Positions 1-7,955 of a stretch of DNA of 64,000 nt are shown here, piece after piece (position 1 is the stretch's first letter; each line of letters begins with the position of its first letter). This stretch comes from an uncultured Enterocloster sp. (GTDB lineage Bacteria; Bacillota; Clostridia; Lachnospirales; Lachnospiraceae): the NCBI GenBank assembly GCA_944384065.1, contig CALWRY010000003.1, forward strand, positions 1-64,000, given 5' to 3'. The translations under genes were made by a program, and so were the position numbers. The notes below the pieces were generated by a model. The model was not told the DNA's origin. It made no database searches and worked only from the letters and a program-made list of their open reading frames with translations.

Positions 1-936
1 GGAGCGGGAGGTAAATGCCATCAGCATGGCTGCATAGCACTTCTTCAGATATACCATGGGGTTCAGGCCGTGAACGGTCAGCAGGATCAGTTGGATCACA
101 AACTGGATTGCCACTGCCAGGTACAGCGCCGCAATGAACTTGCCCACCTCGATGATGGAGGCCAGGCCTCTCTGGGCAATGGTGTTGGCAAGCAGAGCCG
201 TAACCGCCCAGGGCATGTAGTCCAAAATCAGCAGAGCCATATTGATCATAGCCTTGTGGGCCGCGTTGATCAGGTCGTAAAGGGGCTTGGCCGCTTCCTT
301 GCTCTCATAGTTGATCCACCAGATGGCAAGGCCAAGGAAGGCGGAGAAGATAACCAAGCCGATGATGTTGCTGTCCACCATAGCTCCCACGATGTTGCCG
401 GGGATCAGATTCTTGATGGTGGTAGCCACAGGGGTAATCTCCTTTGCCGTAGCGGTTCCGTCCTCAACCAGGGAGGCGCCCTGTCCTACGCCGAGAATCA
501 TTCCCACTGCAACGCCGATGACAGCCGCGATGGCCACCATGCCCATGGTCACGGCGATGGTCCTCTTTACCAGGAGCCCCATGGTTTTTCCCTGCTGCAT
601 GTTGATGATAACCTGCATGATGGAAACCATAACCAGGGGAACCACGATCATCTTAATCAGGTTGATGAAGCCGTTGCCCACCATGTCGAACCAGGTGGTG
701 GTCTCCTTAACGAAGGTCACGTCCAGGGGCGCGTCCGGGAAACCGGCCACAACCTGGATGGCCAGGCCCAGCACAAGGCCCATGCCCGTGCCGATCATAA
801 CGACTGCGGCGAAATCCATGTGCTTCTTGTGGTACAGCACGTGAATCAGGTAAAACAGGACCGCAAGCACTGCCAGAAAAACAATTGTTTTTACATCACT
901 TATCATTAAAAAGCTTTGAAAAAATACGTTATCCAT
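1..936 (-). CDS. tcyP: L-cystine / dicarboxylate:cation symporter (SDF family), partial, C-terminus beyond window
   Basis: Membrane symporter of the sodium:dicarboxylate (SDF/DAACS) family, most like Bacillus TcyP, which imports cystine. 312 codons are visible; the gene runs off the left edge. It starts with MDNVFFQSF behind an AGGAGGG ribosome site. Visible features are several hydrophobic segments, TTWFDMVGNGFINLIKMIV (the amphipathic segment conserved in TcyP), and GLNPMVYLKKCYAAMLMAF followed by TSRS, matching the start of the substrate-binding hairpin. It lies 28 bp after the CoA-disulfide reductase gene and is probably co-transcribed with it and the MalY lyase, which supports cystine over C4-dicarboxylates as substrate. 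Family assignment is secure; substrate is inferred. Confidence 0.82.
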   Translation of the reverse strand, partial: MDNVFFQSFLMISDVKTIVFLAVLAVLFYLIHVLYHKKHMDFAAVVMIGTGMGLVLGLAIQVVAGFPDAPLDVTFVKETTTWFDMVGNGFINLIKMIVVPLVMVSIMQVIINMQQGKTMGLLVKRTIAVTMGMVAIAAVIGVAVGMILGVGQGASLVEDGTATAKEITPVATTIKNLIPGNIVGAMVDSNIIGLVIFSAFLGLAIWWINYESKEAAKPLYDLINAAHKAMINMALLILDYMPWAVTALLANTIAQRGLASIIEVGKFIAALYLAVAIQFVIQLILLTVHGLNPMVYLKKCYAAMLMAFTSRS

Positions 937-964
937 ACTCTAAATCCCTCCTCTTTGGCTGCTG

Positions 965-2662
965 CTACATAAAGTTGTACTCTGTGACAATCTTCTCTCG
1001 CCCCGCCGTCACATCCGTAAAGTACTCGTAATAGCTGATACCTAAAAATGAACCGGAAATGTTATAAAGGTTCTCGAAGCCTCTTCCCTTTAACGCCATA
1101 ATCCCGTTGTAGCTCCTCTGGCTGGTCCTGCAGTGCAGATATACCGGGCGGTCCTTGGGGATCTCGCCGGCTCTCTGCCGCAGCTCGCCCAAGGGAATGT
1201 TCACCGCGCCCTTTAAGTGGCCTGCCGCGAACTCTCCGGGCGTCCGCACATCCACAATATAGGCCCCGCTCTCCACCAGGCCGCGAACCTCGCTCACATG
1301 AACCTGCTTAAAGACGCCGTGGAGAACATTGAGGCCAACCAGGGCCGCCAGATTCACAATGTCCCTTGCCGTGCCGAACACCGGGGAATAGCACAGCTCC
1401 AGCTCTTTCAAATCCTCCAGGGTTCCGCCCATGGTGATCATCGCGGCAATCACGTCGATCCGCTTATCCACATTCCCCTTTCCTATGGCCTGGGCACCCA
1501 GGATCTTTCCGGTGGGAACCTCGAACACCAGCTTAAAGTGAACCGGGGAGCTTCCCGGCATGATCCCCACCTTGTCCATGGCCATGGTGTACACAGAGTC
1601 GCAGGGGATCTGGTTCTGTCTGGCCGTCTTTTCATTGAGACCCGTGGCGGCCGCGTTAAGCTCGAAGATCCGGACCGCGCAGGAGCCGATGACGCCCTTA
1701 TTTCTGCCGCCGGTGCCGTACATGGCGTCCGCCGCCGTCCTGGCCTGCCTGAGAGCCGGTCCCGCCAGGGGAAGCTTTGCCGGCCTGCGGGTCAGGCTGT
1801 TATACACCTCGATGGCGTCTCCCACCGCGTAGATGTGGGGATCGCTGGTGCGAAAATCCGGCGTCACCTTGATGGCGCCCGTCTCGCCCAGCTCCAGCCC
1901 GGCCTCCTTAGCCAGTGACGTCTCGGGCGCTACGCCGATGGCAAGCACCACCACGTCAGCAGGCAGCTCCCTGCCGGAGGCCAGGACAACCTTCTCCTCC
2001 GTGATGGCCTTCACGCCGTCCCCCAGGTACAGCTCCACGCCGTTGTCCATAAGCTCCTTGTGGAGGATCTGGCTCATATCGTAATCAAAGGGAGCCATCA
2101 CCTGATTTGCTGCCTCCACCACGGACACGTGCTTTCCAGCCTCCCGCAGGTTCTCGGCCACCTCAAGGCCGATAAAGCCTCCGCCTATCACCACCACGTC
2201 GGCCTTTCCCTCCTGGCCCGCGTATTTGTCCAGCTTCACAATGTCATTCACATTGCGCACGGTAAATACATGGGGGAGAAACACACCCTCGATGGACCGG
2301 GGCCGGATGGGGCTGGACCCGGGTGAGAGCACCAGCTCGTCGTAGGCCTCCTCGTACTCCTCGCCGGTAAGCTCATTCCTGACCCGGACCTTCTTTGCCG
2401 CCCGGTCAATGGCGCAGACCTCATTGTTGATCCGCACATCAATATCGTAGGACGCCTTAAAGCCCTCCGGGGTCATCAGCACGAGAGACTCCGCATCCCC
2501 CACCGTCCTGCTCAGAAAATAGGGCAGGGAGCAGTTGGAAAATGACACGTGTTCCCCTCTCTCAAATACCGTTATGGACGCCTCCGCGTCCAGACGTCTG
2601 ACTCTGGCGGCAGCGGAAGCGCCTCCCGCCACACCGCCTACTACAAGTACTCGCTTTCCCAT
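965..2662 (-). CDS. CoA-disulfide / persulfide reductase with C-terminal rhodanese domain
   Basis: FAD/NAD(P)H pyridine nucleotide-disulfide reductase (565 aa) of the CoADR-RHD class, which reduces CoA disulfide, CoA persulfide or other low-molecular-weight persulfides. The N-terminal FAD fold has VLVVGGVAGGASAAARVRR. The single redox cysteine is C44 in SFSNCSLPYF. A second dinucleotide fold (GGGFIGLEVAENL) starts near residue 160, then the dimerisation domain, then a rhodanese domain from about 455 with its active-site loop HCRTSQRS (Cys about 511). Both catalytic cysteines are present. It sits 25 bp after the malY-type gene and 28 bp before the cystine importer, which suggests it handles persulfide released by cystine cleavage. 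CoADR-RHD class is clear; the in vivo substrate is inferred. Confidence 0.92.
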   Translation of the reverse strand: MGKRVLVVGGVAGGASAAARVRRLDAEASITVFERGEHVSFSNCSLPYFLSRTVGDAESLVLMTPEGFKASYDIDVRINNEVCAIDRAAKKVRVRNELTGEEYEEAYDELVLSPGSSPIRPRSIEGVFLPHVFTVRNVNDIVKLDKYAGQEGKADVVVIGGGFIGLEVAENLREAGKHVSVVEAANQVMAPFDYDMSQILHKELMDNGVELYLGDGVKAITEEKVVLASGRELPADVVVLAIGVAPETSLAKEAGLELGETGAIKVTPDFRTSDPHIYAVGDAIEVYNSLTRRPAKLPLAGPALRQARTAADAMYGTGGRNKGVIGSCAVRIFELNAAATGLNEKTARQNQIPCDSVYTMAMDKVGIMPGSSPVHFKLVFEVPTGKILGAQAIGKGNVDKRIDVIAAMITMGGTLEDLKELELCYSPVFGTARDIVNLAALVGLNVLHGVFKQVHVSEVRGLVESGAYIVDVRTPGEFAAGHLKGAVNIPLGELRQRAGEIPKDRPVYLHCRTSQRSYNGIMALKGRGFENLYNISGSFLGISYYEYFTDVTAGREKIVTEYNFM

Positions 2663-2687
2663 TATTCCCTCCTTTTATCAGGCCGGC

Positions 2688-3869
2688 TTATGCCTGGATG
2701 TTTTGAATCACACGCTCCACCGCCGTCTTGATATTCTTCGTATCCGTGGCAAGGTTAAAGCGCACAAAGCCGTGGCCCGTAAAGCTGAACCACTCGCCCA
2801 CATCACAGGCCAGACGGCACTTCTTCTGGATAAAGTCCGCCACCTGGTCGCCCGGCATATAGCCCCGCAGGTCGATCCAGGAGAGGTATGTGCCCTCCAG
2901 AGGCGTCACAACAATCTTCGGGCACTTCTCGGCAAATTCCTTCACCATATACTCATAGTTGTGGCAGATCAGGGCCTTTACGTTCTCCAGCCACTCCGCG
3001 CCTCCCCGGTAAGCGGCCTCCAGGGCGGTAAGGCCCATCACATTGGCCTCCGGGCATCCGATGCTCTTGATGTACGCGTCATAGGTCTTCATCAGATCCT
3101 CATTGAAGATGATCACATGGGAGTGGATCAGGCCGGCCAAGTTGAAGGTCTTGGAACCCGCATTCAGAAGAATCAGGATATCCTTGTAGGCCCCGCCCTT
3201 CACGATGGAGGAAGAAATAAACTTGTGATCCCCATAGGTAAAATCCTGATGAATCTCATCGGACAGGACTAAAACCCCGTGCTTTTTGCAGATGTCAAAC
3301 ATGCCTGCAAGCTCCTCCTCGGTCCACACCCGGGATACCGGATTGTGGGGCGAGCAGAGAATGAACATCTTCACATCGTTGTCCGCAATCTCCTTCTCAA
3401 ACTTGGCCAGATCCAGGGTATAATAGCCCTCGTGGTTGTCCAGCTCGCAGGTTACCAGCTTTCTGCCCGCGTTCAGGATCGCGTCGTAGAAGGGATAATA
3501 CACCGGTGAGCAGATAATGACGGAATCTCCCTCCTTGGTGTAGGAGCGCACCGCAGCGTACAGGGAGCCCACCACGCCTGTGGCAAAACGGACATTCTCC
3601 TTGGCCAGATCCATGCCGTGGTGCTCCTTCTGCCACGCAAAAAACGCGTCATAGTAGGAATCCTCTACTCTTCCGTAGCCAAAGACTCCATGATTGACGC
3701 GCTCGATCAGTGCATCGCGCACTGCCTTGGGAGACTGGATTTCCATATCGGCGACCCACAGCGGAAGCAGATCCGCATCCCCGAAGATCTCCTGAAGGGA
3801 ATCCCACTTGAGTGTGCCGGTCCCCCTTCTCTCCACACAATTCTCGCTGCAGAACTTCTCAAAATCCAT
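2688..3869 (-). CDS. MalY/PatB-family PLP-dependent C-S lyase (cystathionine beta-lyase type)
   Basis: Fold-type I PLP enzyme (393 aa) that beta-eliminates cystathionine, cysteine or cystine to pyruvate, ammonia and a thiol, sulfide or persulfide. PLP residues are visible: Asn176 (CSPHNP), Asp204 (LSDEIH) and the Schiff-base Lys240 (NAGSKTFNLAG). The ATG at 3869 is chosen because GGGTGG lies 8 nt upstream; a GTG four codons earlier falls inside that ribosome site. First gene of the operon with the persulfide reductase and cystine importer, driven by a consensus promoter about 50 bp upstream and divergent from a MarR gene. A MalY-like aminotransferase with another substrate cannot be excluded, but the neighbours favour a cysteine/cystine desulfurating lyase. 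Confidence 0.88.
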   Translation of the reverse strand: MDFEKFCSENCVERRGTGTLKWDSLQEIFGDADLLPLWVADMEIQSPKAVRDALIERVNHGVFGYGRVEDSYYDAFFAWQKEHHGMDLAKENVRFATGVVGSLYAAVRSYTKEGDSVIICSPVYYPFYDAILNAGRKLVTCELDNHEGYYTLDLAKFEKEIADNDVKMFILCSPHNPVSRVWTEEELAGMFDICKKHGVLVLSDEIHQDFTYGDHKFISSSIVKGGAYKDILILLNAGSKTFNLAGLIHSHVIIFNEDLMKTYDAYIKSIGCPEANVMGLTALEAAYRGGAEWLENVKALICHNYEYMVKEFAEKCPKIVVTPLEGTYLSWIDLRGYMPGDQVADFIQKKCRLACDVGEWFSFTGHGFVRFNLATDTKNIKTAVERVIQNIQA

Positions 3870-3920
3870 TACATATACCACCCTTTCTTTGTTTTATTTT
3901 TTGTTTACTAGCTGAATCAT

Positions 3921-3949
3921 ATTATAGTACTTATTATATTTGATGTCAA
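3921..3949 (-). promoter_or_regulatory. Consensus sigma-A promoter of the malY operon
   Basis: On the minus strand TTGACA (3949-3944) and TATAAT (3926-3921) are separated by exactly 17 bp. The predicted leader to the malY ATG is about 45 nt, too short for a riboswitch. A perfect match to consensus suggests strong expression unless repressed, fitting control by the divergent MarR gene. Confidence 0.85.
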
Positions 3950-4147
3950 TATGCGTGGATATTTTTAAATACAATTAGGCATTATGCATAAAAAATCAGG
4001 ATATTTTTAGTAAAATTGTTTTCTCACTTAACTATTTTAACAGGTGAAGTGTCCGCTTTTACAGAACCTTAACGCCGCCGTCCCGGCCTCTGCCTTTTAC
4101 AGGCCTGCGAAGACTGTTTTTAAGGCTGTTTTTAAAGCGGTACAAAC

Positions 4148-4176
4148 TTGAAACAATATCCGGAATATGCTATGAT
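4148..4176 (+). promoter_or_regulatory. Sigma-A promoter of the marR gene
   Basis: TTGAAA (4148-4153), 17-bp spacer, TATGAT (4171-4176). This places the transcription start about 28 bp before the chosen MarR start at 4211. An in-frame TTG at 4148 is the -35 box itself, so translation cannot begin there. Confidence 0.78.
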
Positions 4177-4210
4177 TAAACACATTAGAGCAATCAGGAG
4201 CGGATTTTGT

Positions 4211-4684
4211 ATGAATAACCTTTCAGACATTGACGGACTGTACCGCCGGCTGAATGTCCGGGCGGACATGCTGTATGAGTTCGTCATCTTATATCACAAC
4301 TACATCTACAGCCAGCACACCTACGAGGCGGAAAACTGCAATATGATGGAGATACATACTCTCACCTATATCGACGATCAGCCCGGCATCACCGCCACGG
4401 AACTGTCAAAGATATGGCACAAGAGCAAGAGCGCGATTTCCCAGACCATCAAAAAACTGATGAACGCCGGGTATGTGGAAAAACGGTATTTGGAGAATAA
4501 TGAAAAGACAGCGCGCCTATTCGTGACGGAAAAGGGGAAACGGCTCTCCAACGTCCACAAGGCCTACGATGTGGCTGACATCAGCCAGACCACCGCCTAT
4601 CTGGTAGAGCGGTGCAGCGAGGCGGACCTGGATGCCTTCTACAGAGTCCTTGAAGAATATCTGAAATTATTAAAATCCGAGTAA
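4211..4684 (+). CDS. MarR-family winged-helix transcriptional regulator
   Basis: 157-aa regulator with the MarR layout: helical N-terminus, winged helix (GITATELSKIWHKSKSAIS, then QTIKKLMNAGYVEKR), a wing with ENNEKTARLFVTEKG, and C-terminal dimerisation helices. The start MNNLSDIDG is preceded by AGGAG at 10 nt. It is divergent from the cystine operon (341 bp between start codons) and its own promoter lies in that gap, the usual arrangement for a regulator controlling both sides. It may sense a sulfur compound or disulfide stress; that is inference. A strong terminator follows. Confidence 0.88.
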   Translation: MNNLSDIDGLYRRLNVRADMLYEFVILYHNYIYSQHTYEAENCNMMEIHTLTYIDDQPGITATELSKIWHKSKSAISQTIKKLMNAGYVEKRYLENNEKTARLFVTEKGKRLSNVHKAYDVADISQTTAYLVERCSEADLDAFYRVLEEYLKLLKSE

Positions 4685-4711
4685 ACCCGCATGGGCCCGG
4701 CAGGCAGGAGC

Positions 4712-4765
4712 GCCGCCTAAAAACCGGGCTGCAGCCAAAAAACTGCAGCCCGGTTTTTAGGCGGC
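4712..4765. terminator. Bidirectional intrinsic terminator, 23-bp perfect inverted repeat
   Basis: Arms 4712-4734 and 4743-4765 are perfect complements around an 8-nt loop. The A-run and T-run lie inside the outer stem (AAAAACCGGGCTGCAG / CTGCAGCCCGGTTTTT), so it can stop marR transcripts from the left and PPC-gene transcripts from the right. Confidence 0.88.
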
Positions 4766-4800
4766 AAAACATTTCCTTCCCGCCCCGCAAAAACGGTTCC

Positions 4801-5226
4801 CTATACAAATTTAATCAGGTTCAGTCCCACTTCCTCGGAATATTCCCGGTCAATTTCCCCCTCAATCTGATGAAGGAAAAACTCCCCTGTAAGGCTTACG
4901 ATCCCCCGATTCAGATGGCCTGCATGAACCTCCCCTTTCTCAGGGTTTCCCACCGCCATGTGGATGTGCAGGTAGGTATTGCCATTCATAGTGGAAATAT
5001 TGCCCATGCAGGAGGCGATCTCAAAATCCCCCTTATACTCTTTGGACTCATACTGGAACTTTTCCCTGTTGAACACTCCCAGGGTCACCTCGCCCACAGC
5101 GCCGATTCCGTTCACCGTTCCCAGACGGATATTCTCCTTTTCGCAGACCTGGCTCACCGCCTGTAAAATCTCCTCGCCCCTGTCAATTCGAAGTACATAA
5201 TCTTTTTCGTATTTTCTGTATTCCAT
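4801..5226 (-). CDS. PPC-domain (DUF296) DNA-binding-like protein
   Basis: Single-domain protein of 141 aa belonging to the PPC/DUF296 family. Bacterial members are trimeric beta-barrel proteins of uncertain role; plant members carry added AT-hooks, absent here. Family signs are RLGTVNGIGAVGEVTLG and the histidine-rich metal-binding strand YLHIHMAVG followed by VHAGHL. It ends 36 bp from a bidirectional terminator. Upstream on the same strand is a MITE-like element and then glycerate kinase, so it may once have been the second gene of that operon. Family is clear, function unknown. Confidence 0.85.
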   Translation of the reverse strand: MEYRKYEKDYVLRIDRGEEILQAVSQVCEKENIRLGTVNGIGAVGEVTLGVFNREKFQYESKEYKGDFEIASCMGNISTMNGNTYLHIHMAVGNPEKGEVHAGHLNRGIVSLTGEFFLHQIEGEIDREYSEEVGLNLIKFV

Positions 5227-5270
5227 TCTCTTTCCTTCCTTTCTGTTCCTTTCGCCGCAGCCTCTGCGGA

Positions 5271-5478
5271 GATCCTATGTAACAGTTCAGACGGCGGGCA
5301 TACCCCAAAGGGCACCTAGTCTTCTTGCCCGGCTTTTGCCGGGCAAGAAGCATCGGATGTCCATACCCCGGAGGGCACCTAGTCCGATGTATAAACAGGG
5401 GCAAAACCATGTTTACAAGCCAGCTTGACACCTGCTTTTGCCCCTGTTTACCCGCCGTCTGAACTGTTACGATCCTAT
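5271..5478. mobile_element. MITE-like element, copy 1: 20-bp inverted termini, 8-bp target duplication, structured interior
   Basis: The element proper is 5279-5470 (192 bp). Termini GTAACAGTTCAGACGGCGGG (5279-5298) and its exact complement (5451-5470) are flanked by GATCCTAT on both sides (5271-5278, 5471-5478), an 8-bp target duplication. Inside, in order: a CTTCTTGCCCGG/CCGGGCAAGAAG hairpin (5321-5350), a CATCGGA/TCCGATG hairpin, and a 15-bp stem 5392-5406 / 5436-5450 closing a loop that holds TTTACAAGCCAGCTTGAC. Two near-identical 19-nt inserts (start ACCCC, end GGGCACCTAGT) lie after TIR+CAT and in the second hairpin loop; copy 2 lacks both. It encodes no transposase. The right duplication includes the stop codon of the glycerate kinase gene. 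Confidence 0.82.
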
Positions 5479-6617
5479 TTCATGCAAGCCCGGATCAGGC
5501 GGAACACCTGCTCGCTGGTGTCCGTCATATTCTCCCGGGCCGCAGCCGGATCCATGGCCTCCTTTAGGGTGACAATTCTTCGCAGAATGGGGAAGAACGC
5601 GTCGATCCCCGCTGCGTTGCAGGCGATGGCATCCTTGGTTACGCTCCCCGAGAAGGCAATGACCTTTTTCCCGTACTCCTTGGCAGTCTTCGCCACACCG
5701 ATAGGCGCTTTTCCCATAACGGTCTGGCCGTCCAGACGCCCCTCGCCGGTAACCACAATATCCGCATCCTTCACGTAGTCGGCCAGACGGGTTTCCTCCA
5801 GCACAATTTTGATTCCGGATTCCAGAACCCCGCCAAGGAAGGCGTAAAAGGCAAAACCGATCCCTCCGGCTGCGCCGCAGCCCGGCGTTTTGCTGTCGGT
5901 TCCGGGATATTTCTTCTCCACGAGAGCCCCGTATGCCTCCATCCACCGGTCCATTCTGGCGATCATCTCCTCATCTGCCCCCTTCTGGGGACCGTAAATA
6001 GCGCTGCAGCCCCAAGGCCCGCAGAGGGGATTGGTCACATCGCAGGCAATGCGGAAGGTACACTCCTTAAGCTCCGGCATCGCGTCCCCATCCTCAATCC
6101 GGCGCAGAACCTCCAGCCCCTGTGCGCCAAAGGGAACCTGATTTCCCTTTTCATCCAGCATGCCGAATCCCAGAGCCTGGAGCATGCCCACGCCGCCGTC
6201 ATTAGTAGCGCTCCCTCCAATGCCCACCAGGAAATGACGGCATCCTCTTTTAATCCCATCCCGGATCACCTCGCCCACGCCGTAGGTGGTTGTGACCATG
6301 GGATTTTTCTCCCCGTCCTTTAACAGGGTGATCCCAGCCGCTCCCGCCATCTCCAGGACTGCGGTTTTGCTCTTTGCAATTACGCCGTAGGAACAGTCCA
6401 CCGTACTTCCCAGAGGGCCTGTCACCGGCAGGGTCACGATCTCTCCGCCCATGGCGCTCACCACAGCCTCCACGGTTCCCTCGCCGCCGTCCGCCAGCGG
6501 GCGGACGCAGACCTCAGCCTCCGGCCAGGCCTTCTTCACTCCCTCCCCAATGGCGGATCCCGCCTCCAGAGAGGACAGGCTTCCCTTTAATGAGTCAATA
6601 GCAATGGTAACTTTCAT
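5475..6617 (-). CDS. glxK: Glycerate kinase (GlxK/GarK family)
   Basis: Type-2 glycerate kinase (380 aa, normal length) that phosphorylates D-glycerate to 2-phosphoglycerate or 3-phosphoglycerate. The N-terminal MKVTIAIDSLKGSLSSLEAG and the later GGSATNDGGVGMLQALG, GCGAAGGIGFAFYAF and VTGEGRLDGQTVMGKAP blocks are family hallmarks. The stop codon falls inside the 8-bp target duplication of the adjacent MITE-like element, so the insertion landed at the very end of the gene without disrupting it. It is divergent from a CdaR-type sugar-diacid regulator, the usual partner of glycerate/glucarate genes. No transporter or dehydrogenase for the pathway is intact here, though a transporter remnant lies beyond the regulator. 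Confidence 0.95.
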   Translation of the reverse strand: MKVTIAIDSLKGSLSSLEAGSAIGEGVKKAWPEAEVCVRPLADGGEGTVEAVVSAMGGEIVTLPVTGPLGSTVDCSYGVIAKSKTAVLEMAGAAGITLLKDGEKNPMVTTTYGVGEVIRDGIKRGCRHFLVGIGGSATNDGGVGMLQALGFGMLDEKGNQVPFGAQGLEVLRRIEDGDAMPELKECTFRIACDVTNPLCGPWGCSAIYGPQKGADEEMIARMDRWMEAYGALVEKKYPGTDSKTPGCGAAGGIGFAFYAFLGGVLESGIKIVLEETRLADYVKDADIVVTGEGRLDGQTVMGKAPIGVAKTAKEYGKKVIAFSGSVTKDAIACNAAGIDAFFPILRRIVTLKEAMDPAAARENMTDTSEQVFRLIRACMK

Positions 6618-6635
6618 TTTCCTTCTCCTCCTATT

Positions 6636-6651
6636 GCGCCGGATCCGGCGC
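6636..6651. repeat. 16-bp perfect palindrome in the glxK leader
   Basis: GCGCCGGATCCGGCGC lies about 18 bp upstream of the glxK ATG, just before the AGGAGGAG ribosome site. It could be an operator or an mRNA hairpin that hides or protects the ribosome site. Nothing else distinguishes these. Confidence 0.5.
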
Positions 6652-6677
6652 TTCCGGCTCCAGCTTTTGATAGTTCC

Positions 6678-6705
6678 ATTGTAACAGATTTTTCTTCGTT
6701 TTAAA
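6678..6705 (-). promoter_or_regulatory. Probable glxK promoter (extended -10)
   Basis: Minus-strand TACAAT (6683-6678) is preceded by TGT, giving an extended -10. A weak -35 (TTTAAA, 6705-6700) stands 16 bp upstream. The transcript start would be roughly 50 bp before the ATG. Confidence 0.45.
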
Positions 6706-6728
6706 TGTCATATAAGACAAATTATATC

Positions 6729-6757
6729 TTGCTCTTAGGAAAATGATTTGTTATAAA
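6729..6757 (+). promoter_or_regulatory. Promoter of the CdaR-type regulator
   Basis: TTGCTC (6729-6734), 17-bp spacer, TATAAA (6752-6757), pointing into the regulator at 6837. It stands back to back with the presumed glxK promoter, so one regulator site in the gap could affect both. Confidence 0.6.
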
Positions 6758-6836
6758 TAACATATACAGCGGCACGCATATCTGACAGAAAGCAATTTTC
6801 AAACACGCGCCAGCAAACAGGAGGTCTTCTTTCATT

Positions 6837-7925
6837 ATGGACACCATCCGGCAAAAGACAGCCCAGCAGATTGTGGATACGGCCAAAAGCGTCTGCGGTT
6901 TTGACATCAATTTTATCGGGGAGGACGGAATTGTCCTGGCCAGCACGGATCCGGAGCGCATCGGAGCCTTCCATGAGGCCGGGCGTCAGGCCATTCTGGC
7001 AGGCACCTCCATCGAGGTTGCCGAGGACAACCTCTTTTACGGCGCGAAAAAAGGGGTGAATCTGCCCATATTTTACCACGGCTCCATCATCGCGGCCATC
7101 GGCATCACCGGCGAGGTGGAGGCTGTGCGCAAGTACGGCGCCCTGGCCTGCCGGATCACGGACATGCTTCTGCGGGAGCGGGATCTCTACGTCCAGGGAA
7201 GCCAGCGCCAGAACACCATCCATTATATCATGGAAAACCTGGTAAAGGGAAACTCCATCACCCCCGCCTGGCTGGATCATTTTTTTGAGGAATATGGAAT
7301 CGACCGTACCGGCCTCTACCGCACGCTGATCCTGGGGCTGAATCCCCAGTACCATCCCGGCCGCCTTCCTCTGGCCCATCCGCGCATCACCCATGCTTTG
7401 GAGCAGACCGGATCCCCCCTATATACCTTCCTCTATCCTGAGGAGTACATTCTCTTTCTGAGGGATCAGGCCCTTTCCCAGGCTCTCCCCATTTTGGAGC
7501 GTCTGGGCAGGGAGCTTGGGGATATTTTGCACATCGGCATAGGAAGCCCTCGGAGTATTCTCCAGCAGTCTCTCTCTTATCAGGACGCGGAGGCAGCAGC
7601 GGAGAGTCTCGGCCCGGATGGCATCATCGCCTTCTACGAGGATCTGGATCTGGAACTGATTACGGCAAGCGTTCCCGCAGACGCCAGGGAACGTTTCCTC
7701 GCCAAAACCATTGCCCCTCTGTCCCAGGAGGACCGCGCGCTTTTGGCTGTCTATTTCGACGAGGACCGATCCCTTGTCCGCACCTGCAGACGCCTATTTC
7801 TCCACAAGAACACCCTTCAGTACCGGCTGGGCCGGATTCACCGCCTCTGCGGCTATGATCCCCGCTCCTTTAAGGAGGGGGCGGTGCTGTATTTGGCGCT
7901 GCGGGCGGCAGGCACGATATTATGA
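6837..7925 (+). CDS. CdaR-family sugar-diacid / glycerate-responsive transcriptional regulator
   Basis: 362-aa regulator of the CdaR (SdaR) type. An N-terminal putative sugar-diacid recognition domain (about 1-135, with GFDINFIGEDGIVLASTDP and RIGAFHEAG) is followed by a middle domain and a C-terminal PucR-like helix-turn-helix near 300-355 (SLVRTCRRLFLHKNTLQYRL). The spacing from GGAGG to the ATG is a little long (12 nt), but no better in-frame start exists. In E. coli CdaR activates glycerate, galactarate and glucarate genes; divergent placement from glycerate kinase supports the same job here. A helix-breaking feature or frameshift was not seen. Confidence 0.92.
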   Translation: MDTIRQKTAQQIVDTAKSVCGFDINFIGEDGIVLASTDPERIGAFHEAGRQAILAGTSIEVAEDNLFYGAKKGVNLPIFYHGSIIAAIGITGEVEAVRKYGALACRITDMLLRERDLYVQGSQRQNTIHYIMENLVKGNSITPAWLDHFFEEYGIDRTGLYRTLILGLNPQYHPGRLPLAHPRITHALEQTGSPLYTFLYPEEYILFLRDQALSQALPILERLGRELGDILHIGIGSPRSILQQSLSYQDAEAAAESLGPDGIIAFYEDLDLELITASVPADARERFLAKTIAPLSQEDRALLAVYFDEDRSLVRTCRRLFLHKNTLQYRLGRIHRLCGYDPRSFKEGAVLYLALRAAGTIL

Positions 7926-7955
7926 TGCTGGGTGCAACTGACCGCAAGAATCTAA

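Noticed and set aside
70..909. Long plus-strand open frame opposite the cystine symporter
   Set aside because: His/Asp/Gln-rich translation without family features; it is the shadow of the TcyP-like gene, whose minus-strand frame shows clear membrane helices and SDF motifs.
3869..3881. GTG start for the MalY-type protein at 3881
   Set aside because: The GTG lies within the GGGTGG ribosome site; the ATG at 3869 has proper spacing.
5279..5470. CRISPR or riboswitch interpretation of the repeat-rich region
   Set aside because: There are no regular spacers; the inverted termini with flanking duplications, and a second copy elsewhere, fit a MITE-like element better.
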